NCBI RefSeq assembly: GCF_013294015.1
Contig: NZ_JABSNO010000009.1
Coordinates: 1 to 64,000, forward strand
DNA from: Frigoriflavimonas asaccharolytica
GTDB lineage: Bacteria > Bacteroidota > Bacteroidia > Flavobacteriales > Weeksellaceae
Direction of reading: 5' to 3'
DNA: 64,000 bases
In this document: positions 42,066 to 51,496 of the stretch, piece after piece
How positions within the stretch are numbered: position 1 is the stretch's first letter
Layout of the letters: each line of letters begins with the position of its first letter
Notes under the pieces: model-generated
The model's input: the letters and a program-made list of their open reading frames with translations, nothing else
Databases searched by the model: none
Told to the model about the DNA's origin: nothing
Position numbers and translations under genes: made by a program

Positions 42066-44183
42066 TTAAATTGCCTGTAATTCAACCAGATTTTGATTAT
42101 TTAAGATTAAAACTCCTTCCGAAATGTTTTCTGGATGATTGTTGAAACCCTTTAATTTGCTGGTTTTTTTCTTCATTACTAAATCCTGAATTTGCTTTTC
42201 CGTCAGTTTTTTACCAAAGATTTCAAAGGGAATTTTGAAACCGCAATCTTTAAAATTGGAACAACCGATGGCGGTTTTGCCTTTCATTAATTTTTGAGTC
42301 TTGCATTTTGGGCAATCCAAATCTTCCCAAGTGGTTTTTGTCGGTTTTTTCGCAACTGCTTTTGTTGTGCTTTTTACCGCTGTATCTTCTTGAATTACAA
42401 TTGCTTTGGCTTTCTCATGAATTACTTTTTTGGTAAGATTGGTGACCATTTCTATCAGCTCATTTTTAAATTGGGTGGCATCATATTCTCCACTTTCAAT
42501 TTTGCGCAGTTTATATTCCCATTCTCCCGTGAGTTCTGGGCTTTTCAGCAAATCATCATCTATGGTATCTATCAATTGAATTCCGGTGGATGTGGCCAGT
42601 ATATTTTTCTTTTTTCGCTCTATATATTTTCTGCGAAATAGTGTTTCTATAATATTGGCTCGGGTAGAAGGTCGGCCAATTCCGCTATTTTTCATTGCCT
42701 CTCGAAGTTCCTCATCATCTATTTGCCTTCCCGCAGTTTCCATCGCTCGCAGCAATGTAGCTTCGGTATATGGTTTTGGCGGACTGGTTTTTCCTTGATG
42801 AATGAGTGGTTTGTGAGCGCCTTTTTCGCCTATTTTAAATTCTGGAATGCTTTGCTCTTCATCTTTCTCTTTTTTGTCTGTATCTTCTTTTTTATCTTTT
42901 ATGTAAACTTCTCTCCATCCTAATTCTAAAATTTGCCGACCAGAAGTTTTGAATGGAATGCTACCAACTTGTCCTTCTACCAAAGTGTTTGAGATTTTGC
43001 ATTCTGGATAGAAAACAGCGATAAAACGTTTTGCAACCAAATCATATATAAGCTTTTCTTCTTTGCTTAATTGGGTAGTTGGCGGAATTTCTGTGGGAAT
43101 AATTGCATGGTGATCCGTAACTTTAGAATCATCAAAAACTGTTTTAGAATTGGGTATCGGTTGCAACAAAAGTGGTGCTATTAATTCTTTGTAAAAATGC
43201 ATGCTTTGCAAAATTCCTGGAATTTGTGGGTGCAAACTTTCTGATAAATAGGTAGTATCTACACGAGGATAAGTGGTGTGTTTTTTCTCGTACAAACTTT
43301 GGATATACTTTAAAGTATTTTCTGCAGAATAGCCATATTTTCTATTGGCTTCTACTTGCAAAGCGGTAAGATCAAACAATCTGGGGTTTTTTTCTTTGCC
43401 TTCTTTTATTTCAAAAGAAACAATTTCGAACTCATTTTGTTTTAAATATTCTAATCCTTTTTCAGCTTTTTCTTTTGTTTTTAATCGATCTATTGCCGCA
43501 TTGAAAACGACATCTCGATAGCGAGTTTTCAGTTCCCAATATTCTTCTGTGTTGAAAGCATCTATCTCTTTTTGTCGCAAGACAATCATTGCTAAAGTGG
43601 GCGTTTGAACTCGTCCTACAGAAAGTACAATTTTGTTTCCGCCAAATTTTTTGGTGAATAATCTTGTTGCATTGATGCCCAAAAGCCAATCTCCAATTGC
43701 TCTTGCATTGCCGGCTAAATATAGGTTTTGATAATTTTCTGAAGGTTTCAAATTAGAAAATCCAGCTTTGATGGCAGCTTCTGTGAGCGAAGAAATCCAC
43801 AATCTTTTTATGGGTTTTTTGCACTTTGCTTTTTGCAAAACCCAACGTTGGATGAGTTCACCTTCTTGTCCTGCATCACCACAATTGATGACTTCATCGC
43901 ATTCTAAAACTAATTTTTCTATGGTTTCAAATTGTCTTTTTACGCCAGGATTGTCTATTAATTTTATTCCAAAAGGATTGGGAATAATGGGAAGCGAAAA
44001 TAAATTCCAAGATTTGAGGTGCGCAGAATAATCATGAGGCTCTTTGAGCGTGCAAAAATGCCCAAAAGTATAGGTTACACAATATCCATTGCCTTCATAA
44101 TAGCCTTGTTTGGCAACATTTGCGCCCAAGACTTTTGCAATATCTCTGGCTACACTGGGTTTTTCTGCGATACATAATTTCAT
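42066..44183 (-). CDS. topB: DNA topoisomerase III
   Basis: A 705-residue type IA topoisomerase that decatenates DNA through a 5'-phosphotyrosine intermediate. The TOPRIM domain starts MKLCIAEKPSVARDIAKVLG, with DAGQEGELIQRWV near residue 100. The catalytic tyrosine is in TTYPRVDTTYLSES near residue 310 (the Tyr of TYPRVDT). A C-terminal single-stranded DNA zinc ribbon has CPKC ... CSNFKDCGF. The length is normal for flavobacterial TopB. Confidence 0.94.
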   Translation of the reverse strand: MKLCIAEKPSVARDIAKVLGANVAKQGYYEGNGYCVTYTFGHFCTLKEPHDYSAHLKSWNLFSLPIIPNPFGIKLIDNPGVKRQFETIEKLVLECDEVINCGDAGQEGELIQRWVLQKAKCKKPIKRLWISSLTEAAIKAGFSNLKPSENYQNLYLAGNARAIGDWLLGINATRLFTKKFGGNKIVLSVGRVQTPTLAMIVLRQKEIDAFNTEEYWELKTRYRDVVFNAAIDRLKTKEKAEKGLEYLKQNEFEIVSFEIKEGKEKNPRLFDLTALQVEANRKYGYSAENTLKYIQSLYEKKHTTYPRVDTTYLSESLHPQIPGILQSMHFYKELIAPLLLQPIPNSKTVFDDSKVTDHHAIIPTEIPPTTQLSKEEKLIYDLVAKRFIAVFYPECKISNTLVEGQVGSIPFKTSGRQILELGWREVYIKDKKEDTDKKEKDEEQSIPEFKIGEKGAHKPLIHQGKTSPPKPYTEATLLRAMETAGRQIDDEELREAMKNSGIGRPSTRANIIETLFRRKYIERKKKNILATSTGIQLIDTIDDDLLKSPELTGEWEYKLRKIESGEYDATQFKNELIEMVTNLTKKVIHEKAKAIVIQEDTAVKSTTKAVAKKPTKTTWEDLDCPKCKTQKLMKGKTAIGCSNFKDCGFKIPFEIFGKKLTEKQIQDLVMKKKTSKLKGFNNHPENISEGVLILNNQNLVELQAI

Positions 44184-44461
44184 TCAACATTAATTGTGGT
44201 GCAAATTTCAACTAAAAAATTTAGGACAGAAACATTTTTAACACATAAATTTTATTAAAATACTTCTTATTTAGATTTATATAAGAAAATAATAGTTTGA
44301 AAAATCTTTGATTTTTTTGGTAAACGTTTTTTTAAAAATTCTTTAGAAAAGGATAAAGAGATTGTTTTCCGCTTTGATAAATTTAGCGTAAAATAAATTT
44401 CATCCATTATTCTTCACTAGACATTATAATAATGCTTTTGTGCTTTTTGTGTTAAAGTATT
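44184..44461. other. AT-rich intergenic stretch
   Basis: I see no gene, RNA or clear terminator between topB and the M23 gene. It is probably the 5' region of topB and the 3' region of the peptidase. Confidence 0.5.
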
Positions 44462-45455
44462 CTAAAAATTCAAAAACAATTTAGGATTTACGGGTACATT
44501 GTTTTTTATGAACTTCGTAATGCAAATGTGGACCAGTAGATCTTCCGGTATTTCCAGATTTTGCAATAAGTTGATTGCTAAACACTTGGTCATTGGCTTT
44601 CACCAACAATTCGGATAAATGACCATATAAAGTTGCCAAACCATTTCCGTGTGAAATGATGACGCAATTTCCATAACCACCTTTCACACCAGAGAAAATA
44701 ACGGTTCCTGCAGCTGCAGCATTCACAGGAGATCCATACGCTACGGCAATATCCAAACCTTTGTGAAATTGAATTTGATCTGCTTCACTCGGTGCATTGT
44801 TTTCTTCTCGTACCGCCGGTTTTTGTGGAGGTGTTTTTACTGCATTTGCTACAGACGCCTTTATTTTTGGATAGATGGTAATTTCATCAATCACATTTCC
44901 AAGACTGTCTCTTATTTTTAAAATTTGCGGCGCAGTATTGATGTTTGTTTCATTATCCACGGATGGAATTGGAGAAGGAACTGTTTCCGTTTTTTTAGCA
45001 ATAATTTTTGATGGAATAGGATTTTTCCTTTTGCCAAATTGAGAAGAAATATAGCCTTTTGCAGGAATTCCTATGGGAACACCCATCAATTTATTTTGAA
45101 GATCTACAAGATATTGGCTGTATCTATTGCTTGATTGTGCGAGATAGATGGTATTATTTAAACTATCTTTTGCAAGTGTTTCCACGTTTTCATTACCAAT
45201 GTTTTTGGATTTCAAATAGCCATTGAGTGAGTTCACTAGACGATCTACATTTTCCAGATCATTTTTCAATTGAGGGTAATCTATACTATCTTTTTCTTTA
45301 TTGATGGCGACAAGATTTACCACGTATTTTTTATCTTGTTTTTCTTTATAAAACTTTGCAATTATTAATGCTTGCGCAAATATGATTGAAGATAATACTA
45401 TTAAAATTATGAAGCTATTTCTCTTCTTATTTTTTAATTTTTTTAGTCTTTTCAT
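44462..45455 (-). pseudogene. M23-family peptidase with apparent 3' frameshift
   Basis: LytM-type murein endopeptidase of about 324 residues with one N-terminal transmembrane helix (residues 17-34). The catalytic region has HKGLDIAVAYGSP and GNTGRSTGPHLHYEVH. After the last VHK the reading frame ends QCTRKS and stops at 44481. Removing one base from the six-A run (44502-44507 on the plus strand as T) restores NNVPVNPKLFLNF to a stop at 44462, the typical M23 ending. The core catalytic residues precede the shift, so the enzyme may still work. It may also be a sequencing error. Confidence 0.8.
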
Positions 45456-45491
45456 GAACTATGAGGATGAATTTATAATTTAACAAGACGC

Positions 45492-45499
45492 CAAAAATA
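45492..45499 (-). promoter_or_regulatory. -7 box of the M23 gene
   Basis: TATTTTTG on the minus strand, 36 nt before the start codon, facing away from the gpsA promoter in the same intergenic region. Confidence 0.45.
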
Positions 45500-45568
45500 T
45501 AAAAATATTGTGCTATAAATAATTATTTTTAAAATTAAAAAATCATATGAACCACATTACAAATTAGG

Positions 45569-45599
45569 TTGCATTCATAATTGCTTTTATCTATATTTG
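45569..45599 (+). promoter_or_regulatory. Promoter of gpsA-mqo
   Basis: TTG (45569-45571), 20 nt, then TATATTTG (45592-45599), matching the Bacteroidota consensus. It is 19 nt before the gpsA start. Confidence 0.75.
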
Positions 45600-45618
45600 T
45601 ATTTATTCAAAAGAAATT

Positions 45619-46650
45619 ATGTCTGAAAATAATTTGAAAAAAAAACACATTTCTGAACTTACAAATCCTCAAGTTGGGGTTGTAGGTAGCGGAAGTTTTG
45701 CTACAGCAATTGTAAAAATGCTGGTAGAAAATTCTAAATTGGTGCATTGGTGCGTGAGAAATGAATTTGTGAAAGGTGCTATTGAACTGCGCGGACACAA
45801 TCCTACTTATCTTACTTCTGTAAGTTTTAAAAAAGACAATCTTGCAATAACAACCGATATCAATGAGTTGGTTTCTCAATGCGATGTCATTATTTTAGCC
45901 ACACCATCTATCTATTTATCAGATACGATAGAAAAGATGACTTGCGATTATTCTAATAAGATTTTCGTTTCTGCCATCAAAGGTATCGTGCCGAAGCACA
46001 ATGATGTAGTCGCACATTATTTACGAGATGTGTTTAAAATTGGCTTCAAATGTCAAGCTGTAATTGCAGGTCCTTGTCACGCAGAAGAAGTCGCAATGGA
46101 GCGATTGTCGTATCTTACCATCGCCAGTGCGGAGGAAGTTGTGGGCGAAGTTTTGAAGAAATTATTCGTTTCAGATTTTATAAAAGTACATACCAGTAAA
46201 GATATTTTGGGAAATGAATATAGCGCGATTTTAAAAAATATCTATGCCATTGGTGCCGGAATGGCAAGCGGTTTGGGATATGGAGACAATTTTGCCGCAG
46301 TTTTGGTTTCAAATGCTATTCGCGAGATGGAGATATTTTTGGAAGCAATTTATGAAGAACCAAGAGATGTGAATGAAAGTGCATATTTGGGAGATTTATT
46401 GGTTACAGCTTATTCTTTATTTTCTAGAAATAGAAGTTTAGGAAATTTAATTGGGAAGGGATATACCGTAAAATCTGCAATACAATCTATGAATATGGTT
46501 GCAGAAGGATATTATGCAGCAGATTCTGTATACAAAACGAGCAAAGAAAAAGGATTAGATCTACCAATTATCAAAACGGTTTATCAAATTTTGTATGAAG
46601 AAAAAAATGCGGAAAAATCTTTTAAAAAATTGACACAAAAGTTAAATTAA
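45619..46650 (+). CDS. gpsA: NAD(P)H-dependent glycerol-3-phosphate dehydrogenase
   Basis: A 343-residue enzyme that reduces dihydroxyacetone phosphate for phospholipid synthesis. The nucleotide-binding loop is VVGSGSFATAIVKML near residue 25, a variant of GxGxxG. The family segments SAIKGIVP, VIAGPCHAEEVA and LKNIYAIGAGMASGLGYGDN are present, the last with the catalytic lysine. The ATG of mqo follows the stop by 2 nt. The clear promoter upstream should serve both genes. Confidence 0.94.
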   Translation: MSENNLKKKHISELTNPQVGVVGSGSFATAIVKMLVENSKLVHWCVRNEFVKGAIELRGHNPTYLTSVSFKKDNLAITTDINELVSQCDVIILATPSIYLSDTIEKMTCDYSNKIFVSAIKGIVPKHNDVVAHYLRDVFKIGFKCQAVIAGPCHAEEVAMERLSYLTIASAEEVVGEVLKKLFVSDFIKVHTSKDILGNEYSAILKNIYAIGAGMASGLGYGDNFAAVLVSNAIREMEIFLEAIYEEPRDVNESAYLGDLLVTAYSLFSRNRSLGNLIGKGYTVKSAIQSMNMVAEGYYAADSVYKTSKEKGLDLPIIKTVYQILYEEKNAEKSFKKLTQKLN

Positions 46651-46652
46651 AA

Positions 46653-48155
46653 ATGAACGAACTAACCAACAGAATTCCTCTCGATCATTACGATGTTGTT
46701 TTAATCGGAGGTGGAATTATGAGTACCACATTAGGTACTTTACTTCACGAATTTGAACCTCATCTTAAAATTGCCATTTTTGAAAGATTGGGAAGGTTTG
46801 CCAAAGAAAGTTCTGCGCCATGGAATAATGCTGGAACAGGACATTCAGCTTTTTGTGAACTCAACTATACGCCAGAAAAGGAAGATGGAACAATTGATAT
46901 CTCTAAAGCAGAGAAGATTGCAGAACAATTTGAGGTTTCCAAACAGTTTTGGTCTTATTTGATTTCCAAAAATCACATAGCAGAACCCAAAACTTTTATT
47001 AATTCTTGCCCACACATGAGTTTGGTTTTTGGGGAAAATGATGTTGAATTTTTGAGGAAAAGACATCAAAAAATGACAGATTCTCCGCTCTTCAAAGACA
47101 TGAAATTTTCTACTGATTTTGAGCAATTGAAGGATTGGATTCCTCTAATAATGTCTAAAAGAAAAGAAAACGAAATTCTAGCGGCCACGAAAATTGACTT
47201 AGGAACCGATGTGAATTTCGGAAGTTTAACGAGAAAAATGGGGCGCTTTTTAGCAGAAGATTCTTTGGTAGATGTTTTTCTTTATCATGAAGTGAAAGAT
47301 TTGGACCTAGAAAAAGACGGCACTTGGAAGATGAAAGTTAAAAATAGAATGTCTGCAGAAAGCCAGCACGTTTCTGCAAACTTTGTATTTGTAGGAGCAG
47401 GAGGTTATGCTTTGCCATTATTGGATAGTTCAGACATAGAAGAAAGTGAAGGATATGGCGGTTTCCCGGTTTCTGGGCAATGGTTGGTTTCGCATAATGA
47501 AGATTTAATTGCTCAACACCAAGCCAAAGTTTATACACAAGCAGCTTTGGATGCTCCACCAATGAGCGTTCCGCATCTGGATTTAAGAATAATTGATGGC
47601 AAAAAATCCCTACTTTTCGGTCCTTTTGCAGGTTTTTCTACAAAATTTTTGAAAAAAGGCAGTTATTTAGATTTACCAGATAGCGTTAATTTCTCAAATA
47701 TACGTTCACTTTTTGGAGCTTGGTGGCACAATTTACCATTAACGAAATACCTGATACAGCAAGTTACGATGTCTAAAGCTCAAAGAATTTCCGCTTTGCA
47801 GCAATTTGTAAAAGATGCAGACGAAAAAGATTGGGAACTTTTGGAAGCCGGACAAAGAGTGCAAATTATCAAAAAAGATGAAAAAGACGGTGGAAAATTG
47901 GAATTTGGGACAGAAGTAGTCATCAATAAAAATAAAACTATTGCCGCTATTTTGGGCGCTTCACCTGGAGCATCAACGGCAGCTTCTGCCATGATACATG
48001 TTTTAGAAGAATGTTTTCCGGATAAAATTCAAAATGAATGGCGAGAAAAATTATTAGAAATAATCCCAAGTTATGGCCAAAAACTTTCTGAAAATGCCGA
48101 ATTAACAGAGCAAATCCGGAATTATTCTAAAGAAAAATTAGAATTAAATTATTAA
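46653..48155 (+). CDS. mqo: Malate:quinone oxidoreductase
   Basis: A 500-residue FAD enzyme at the inner face of the membrane that oxidises malate to oxaloacetate and passes electrons to quinone. The FAD loop is VVLIGGGIMSTTLGTLL near residue 15. FAKESSAPWNNAGTGHSAFC and the C-terminal ILGASPGASTAASAMIHVL region near residue 430 are family signatures. Length is normal. It is translationally coupled to gpsA and ends convergent with a GLPGLI gene after 2 nt. Confidence 0.95.
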   Translation: MNELTNRIPLDHYDVVLIGGGIMSTTLGTLLHEFEPHLKIAIFERLGRFAKESSAPWNNAGTGHSAFCELNYTPEKEDGTIDISKAEKIAEQFEVSKQFWSYLISKNHIAEPKTFINSCPHMSLVFGENDVEFLRKRHQKMTDSPLFKDMKFSTDFEQLKDWIPLIMSKRKENEILAATKIDLGTDVNFGSLTRKMGRFLAEDSLVDVFLYHEVKDLDLEKDGTWKMKVKNRMSAESQHVSANFVFVGAGGYALPLLDSSDIEESEGYGGFPVSGQWLVSHNEDLIAQHQAKVYTQAALDAPPMSVPHLDLRIIDGKKSLLFGPFAGFSTKFLKKGSYLDLPDSVNFSNIRSLFGAWWHNLPLTKYLIQQVTMSKAQRISALQQFVKDADEKDWELLEAGQRVQIIKKDEKDGGKLEFGTEVVINKNKTIAAILGASPGASTAASAMIHVLEECFPDKIQNEWREKLLEIIPSYGQKLSENAELTEQIRNYSKEKLELNY

Positions 48156-48157
48156 GC

Positions 48158-49024
48158 TTATTTATAAAGGTTCAATTCAATAAAATTGTTGGTAGATATT
48201 ATGCTCTCTCTACCTTCCTTTTCTATTTGTCGCGCCATTTCATCACCGTTGTACGTTTTACCATCGAACGTAACAGATACAGATAACTTTGTATTAGAAT
48301 TTAAAGTTTGTCTAAAATCTTTCGCAGGATCTTTTTTATAATCTGCCCATAGATTTCTAAATTTTTCTTCGCTTACCAATATTTCTGTGGGAGATTTGCC
48401 AAAATTAATTTTTTGATTTAATATTTCGTCGCTTTTTTTAATAGCAATTATATTGAATTGATGATCGCCTTTCGCATCTTCTAATTTTAAAATTAAACCT
48501 GGCAAACCAAAAAATCTATACGGCCCATCTTGTATTGGAAGCGCAGTTGCAAACCAAGCAATCCAATTTCTACCTTCCCATTTTGTGGTCGCTTTTTGCA
48601 CTTTGTAGCCCAAAATTTCATCTTTTTCTGGGGTTATTTTCCAAACCAGTTTATCTTTACTTTCTAGTAGTAAATCTGTAGAACCTATTTCTGTGCGCAA
48701 AATCGTCGAAAAATTTGGGTATTTCTTAGTTACAGAAAATTTAACTTTAGCGTTTTTCAGTCCTGTGAAATCAAAATTGGTTTGAGATTTCATATTTGCC
48801 TGTTTGAAAGTAGCCGTCATCGTAGAATCGTAAACATACTTTACATAGCTATAAAATTTAGAACCTTCTTTAGAAGTTTCAAGCATCATTACTTCATTTT
48901 CCACTTGATCTCGGTTCAGAGAATCCATTTTAAATTTGTAATCATATATAAATTGATTGTTTTGTGCGCTAGCAAAATTTAAAATAAATAAAAATGCGAT
49001 TGTAAATAATGGTTTCAAATTCAT
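48158..49024 (-). CDS. GLPGLI-family secreted protein
   Basis: A 288-residue exported protein with a signal peptide (1-20, ending ASAQ). The GLPGLI signature is present near residue 178 in GPYRFFGLPGLILKLEDAKG. Members are a Bacteroidota-specific family of unknown function (Pfam GLPGLI, formerly in TIGR01200), usually periplasmic or surface-exposed. It converges on mqo with 2 nt between stops. Confidence 0.9.
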   Translation of the reverse strand: MNLKPLFTIAFLFILNFASAQNNQFIYDYKFKMDSLNRDQVENEVMMLETSKEGSKFYSYVKYVYDSTMTATFKQANMKSQTNFDFTGLKNAKVKFSVTKKYPNFSTILRTEIGSTDLLLESKDKLVWKITPEKDEILGYKVQKATTKWEGRNWIAWFATALPIQDGPYRFFGLPGLILKLEDAKGDHQFNIIAIKKSDEILNQKINFGKSPTEILVSEEKFRNLWADYKKDPAKDFRQTLNSNTKLSVSVTFDGKTYNGDEMARQIEKEGRESIISTNNFIELNLYK

Positions 49025-49136
49025 AATTGGAAAATATTCTAGTAAAAATACTTTTTTTTAAAAGAATAGAATTACTTTTTTTTACTAAATTTTTAAACAA
49101 CTTTCTATTTATAACCCAAAAATTATTTCAAAATTG

Positions 49137-49144
49137 TATTTTTG
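49137..49144 (+). promoter_or_regulatory. -7 box of the polyprenyl synthase gene
   Basis: TATTTTTG, 18 nt before the start codon. The -33 half is unclear. Confidence 0.5.
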
Positions 49145-49162
49145 TGAAAATTAAGATTTTTT

Positions 49163-50134
49163 ATGGAATTTTTAGATCGTTATCAAGAAATTATTACCGC
49201 AGCAATAGAAAAATACAAGTTTAAGGAAAAACCTGTAGAACTTTATGAACCAATGAATTACATTATCGGTCATCGTGGAAAAAGGTTGCGTCCGATAATG
49301 GTTCTCATGGCATGTGATCTTTTTGGCGGAGATTTGCAAAAAGCTATAAAACCATCTTTAGCCATAGAATTTTTTCACAATTTCACGCTAATTCATGATG
49401 ATATTATGGATGAAGCTCCGCTTCGTAGAAATGTACCAACAATTCATACCGTTTATGGTTTGAATACAGGAATTCTTTCTGGAGATGCATTATTACTAAA
49501 AGCCTACAAATATTTTGAAGATTTAGAACCAGAATTATTTAAAGCTTGCATTAGAATCTTTACGCATACAGGATTATTACTTTGTGAAGGCCAACAATAC
49601 GACATCAATTTTGAAGTAAAAGAAGACGTGACGTACAATGATTATATTCGTATGATTACCTACAAAACAGGGATGTTGAGCGCTTGCTCTTTTGAAATAG
49701 GAGCATTAATCGCTGGTGCAAATTATGCAAATGCAAAAGCAATCTTTAATTTTGGAAAACATATCGGGATTGCATTCCAAATAATGGACGATTATCTAGA
49801 TGTTTTTGGTGAACAAGAAAGCTTTGGTAAAAAACATGCCGGAGATATCTACGAAAACAAAAAAACCGTACTTTATCTTCTCGCAAAAGAACATGCAACA
49901 GAAGAAGAAGAGAAAGAATTGGACTTTTGGTATTCCAAAAAAACAGACAACATTGATAAAGTTTATGGCGTAGAAAAAATATTCCGCAGAACAAAAGTAG
50001 ACGAAAAAACATTGCGTTTGGTACAAAAGCACAACGAAATCGCTCAGGAATATTTGCAAAAAATGGATGCTCCAGAAGAAAAAAAGAAACCTTTCATAGA
50101 ATTGGCGAATTATCTTTTAAGAAGAGATAGTTAA
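49163..50134 (+). CDS. Trans-polyprenyl diphosphate synthase
   Basis: A 323-residue long-chain prenyl transferase, likely making the side chain of menaquinone, the quinone that complex I and Mqo of this window would reduce. The first Asp-rich motif is in TLIHDDIMDEAPLRR near residue 80, the second in FQIMDDYLDVFGE near residue 210. GHRGKRLRPIMVLMA matches the substrate-binding region near residue 35. The chain length cannot be told from sequence alone. Confidence 0.9.
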   Translation: MEFLDRYQEIITAAIEKYKFKEKPVELYEPMNYIIGHRGKRLRPIMVLMACDLFGGDLQKAIKPSLAIEFFHNFTLIHDDIMDEAPLRRNVPTIHTVYGLNTGILSGDALLLKAYKYFEDLEPELFKACIRIFTHTGLLLCEGQQYDINFEVKEDVTYNDYIRMITYKTGMLSACSFEIGALIAGANYANAKAIFNFGKHIGIAFQIMDDYLDVFGEQESFGKKHAGDIYENKKTVLYLLAKEHATEEEEKELDFWYSKKTDNIDKVYGVEKIFRRTKVDEKTLRLVQKHNEIAQEYLQKMDAPEEKKKPFIELANYLLRRDS

Positions 50135-50240
50135 AATAATGAGTTAATTTGAGAATTAGCCAATTTGAAAATTAAATTATCAAAGCATTCTCAAATTTTT
50201 ACCTTCTCAAATTTTCAAATTTTCACAATTCAAATTAAAA

Positions 50241-51197
50241 ATGAAATTCCGCACAGAAGTAGATATCCCCGTTTCGGATTTTAAAATAGAGACAAACCAC
50301 GCCATATTTTCCATAGGATCTTGCTTTTCTACAGAAATTTCTAATCTTTTGGCAGATGGGCAATTGCAGGTTTTCAACAATCCTTTTGGAACCTTGTTTA
50401 ATCCTTTCAGCATCAATAATGCCATAAAAAAAATGCATTCTGGGGAAAAATATACCGAAGAAGATTTGGTACTGTACAAAGATGAGGTGCATTCTTTGGA
50501 TCATCATTCTTCTTTCACGGCGCAGTTTCCGCATTTGGCATTAGAAAAAATAAATTCAGAAATTGAAAAAGGAAAGCAGTTTCTGCAACAAGCAAATTGG
50601 GTAATTATCACTTTGGGAACTTCATTTATTTATGAATTTTTGCCCAAAAATGTTCTGGTAGCGAACTGTCACAAAATTCCTGCAAAATTTTTTAAGAAAA
50701 GATTGCTCACTCATGTAGAAATTTGCGAATCAATTTCAGAATCAATTTCATTATTAAAAGACATTTGCAAAGATAATGTTCAGATTTTGTACAGCATTTC
50801 GCCAGTTCGACATACGAAAGATGGGATAATAGAAAATACCTGGAGCAAATCTAACTTGATTACAGCATTGCATCAAACCATTTATGCCGAAAAAAATGTG
50901 CATTATCTACCAATTTACGAAATAATGATGGACGATTTGCGAGATTATCGTTTTTACAAAGAAGACATGATACACCCGAATTCTCAAGCGATACATTATA
51001 TTTGGGAAAAGTTTGGGGATGCCTATTTTTCTTCTCAAACAAAAGAATTTATTGCAGAGAGCTTGAAAATAAAACAAAGTTTGCAACATAAACCTTCGGA
51101 TAGCAAAAGCATCAAATATCTAGAATTTCAGCGAAATTTAGAAATAAAAATGAAAGAACATCAAGCGAAAGTGAAGCACAAGATTTTTAATCTTTAA
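50241..51197 (+). CDS. GSCFA-domain protein
   Basis: A 318-residue cytosolic-looking protein with the name-giving motif IFSIGSCFSTEIS near residue 25 and the partner motif YEIMMDDLRDYRFYKEDMIH followed by PN near residue 235, where the D and H of a GDSL/SGNH-like hydrolase lie. This GSCFA family is typical of Bacteroidota. Substrates are unknown. It follows the prenyl synthase by 106 nt of AT-rich low-complexity sequence. Confidence 0.88.
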   Translation: MKFRTEVDIPVSDFKIETNHAIFSIGSCFSTEISNLLADGQLQVFNNPFGTLFNPFSINNAIKKMHSGEKYTEEDLVLYKDEVHSLDHHSSFTAQFPHLALEKINSEIEKGKQFLQQANWVIITLGTSFIYEFLPKNVLVANCHKIPAKFFKKRLLTHVEICESISESISLLKDICKDNVQILYSISPVRHTKDGIIENTWSKSNLITALHQTIYAEKNVHYLPIYEIMMDDLRDYRFYKEDMIHPNSQAIHYIWEKFGDAYFSSQTKEFIAESLKIKQSLQHKPSDSKSIKYLEFQRNLEIKMKEHQAKVKHKIFNL

Positions 51198-51259
51198 GAT
51201 TCTGCCTCACTTTGACAAAGCTTTCAGCGTAAAAATTGTGCTTTGACAAAGTTTAGCAC

Positions 51260-51411
51260 TAATTGTGAAGTGAGTCATTGCGAGGAACAGCCTGTCCCGT
51301 TTTATGGTCGGCAAAGCAATCCTTTTTTGGGCAGCTTAATCCGCCTTCCGTTCCCAATCTTTTTGTTCCGCTTCGCTACACAAAAAGGATTTCCACTCAA
51401 GTCGGGCTGCT
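51260..51411 (+). repeat. Dispersed flavobacterial repeat, copy 1
   Basis: Composite repeat. It begins with AGTGAGTCATTGCGAGGAAC, a type found widely in intergenic DNA, followed by the unit from GGCAGCTTAATCCGCC (51330) to GATTTCCACTCAAGTCGGGC and TGC (51411). The ends GGCAGC/GGGCTGC and AATCC/GGATT are inverted. A second, partly divergent copy is at 59726-59857. The ORF that crosses it is not a gene. Confidence 0.75.
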
Positions 51412-51496
51412 AAATATTGCGTTAGACTTCCGAAAATATAATAACTTTTTCATCAAGTATTTTACATCAATCATCTTTTATCAATAATCAATTATA

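Noticed and set aside
51278-51487. 69-codon open frame
   Set aside because: It runs through the dispersed repeat, has no recognisable features and no promoter.
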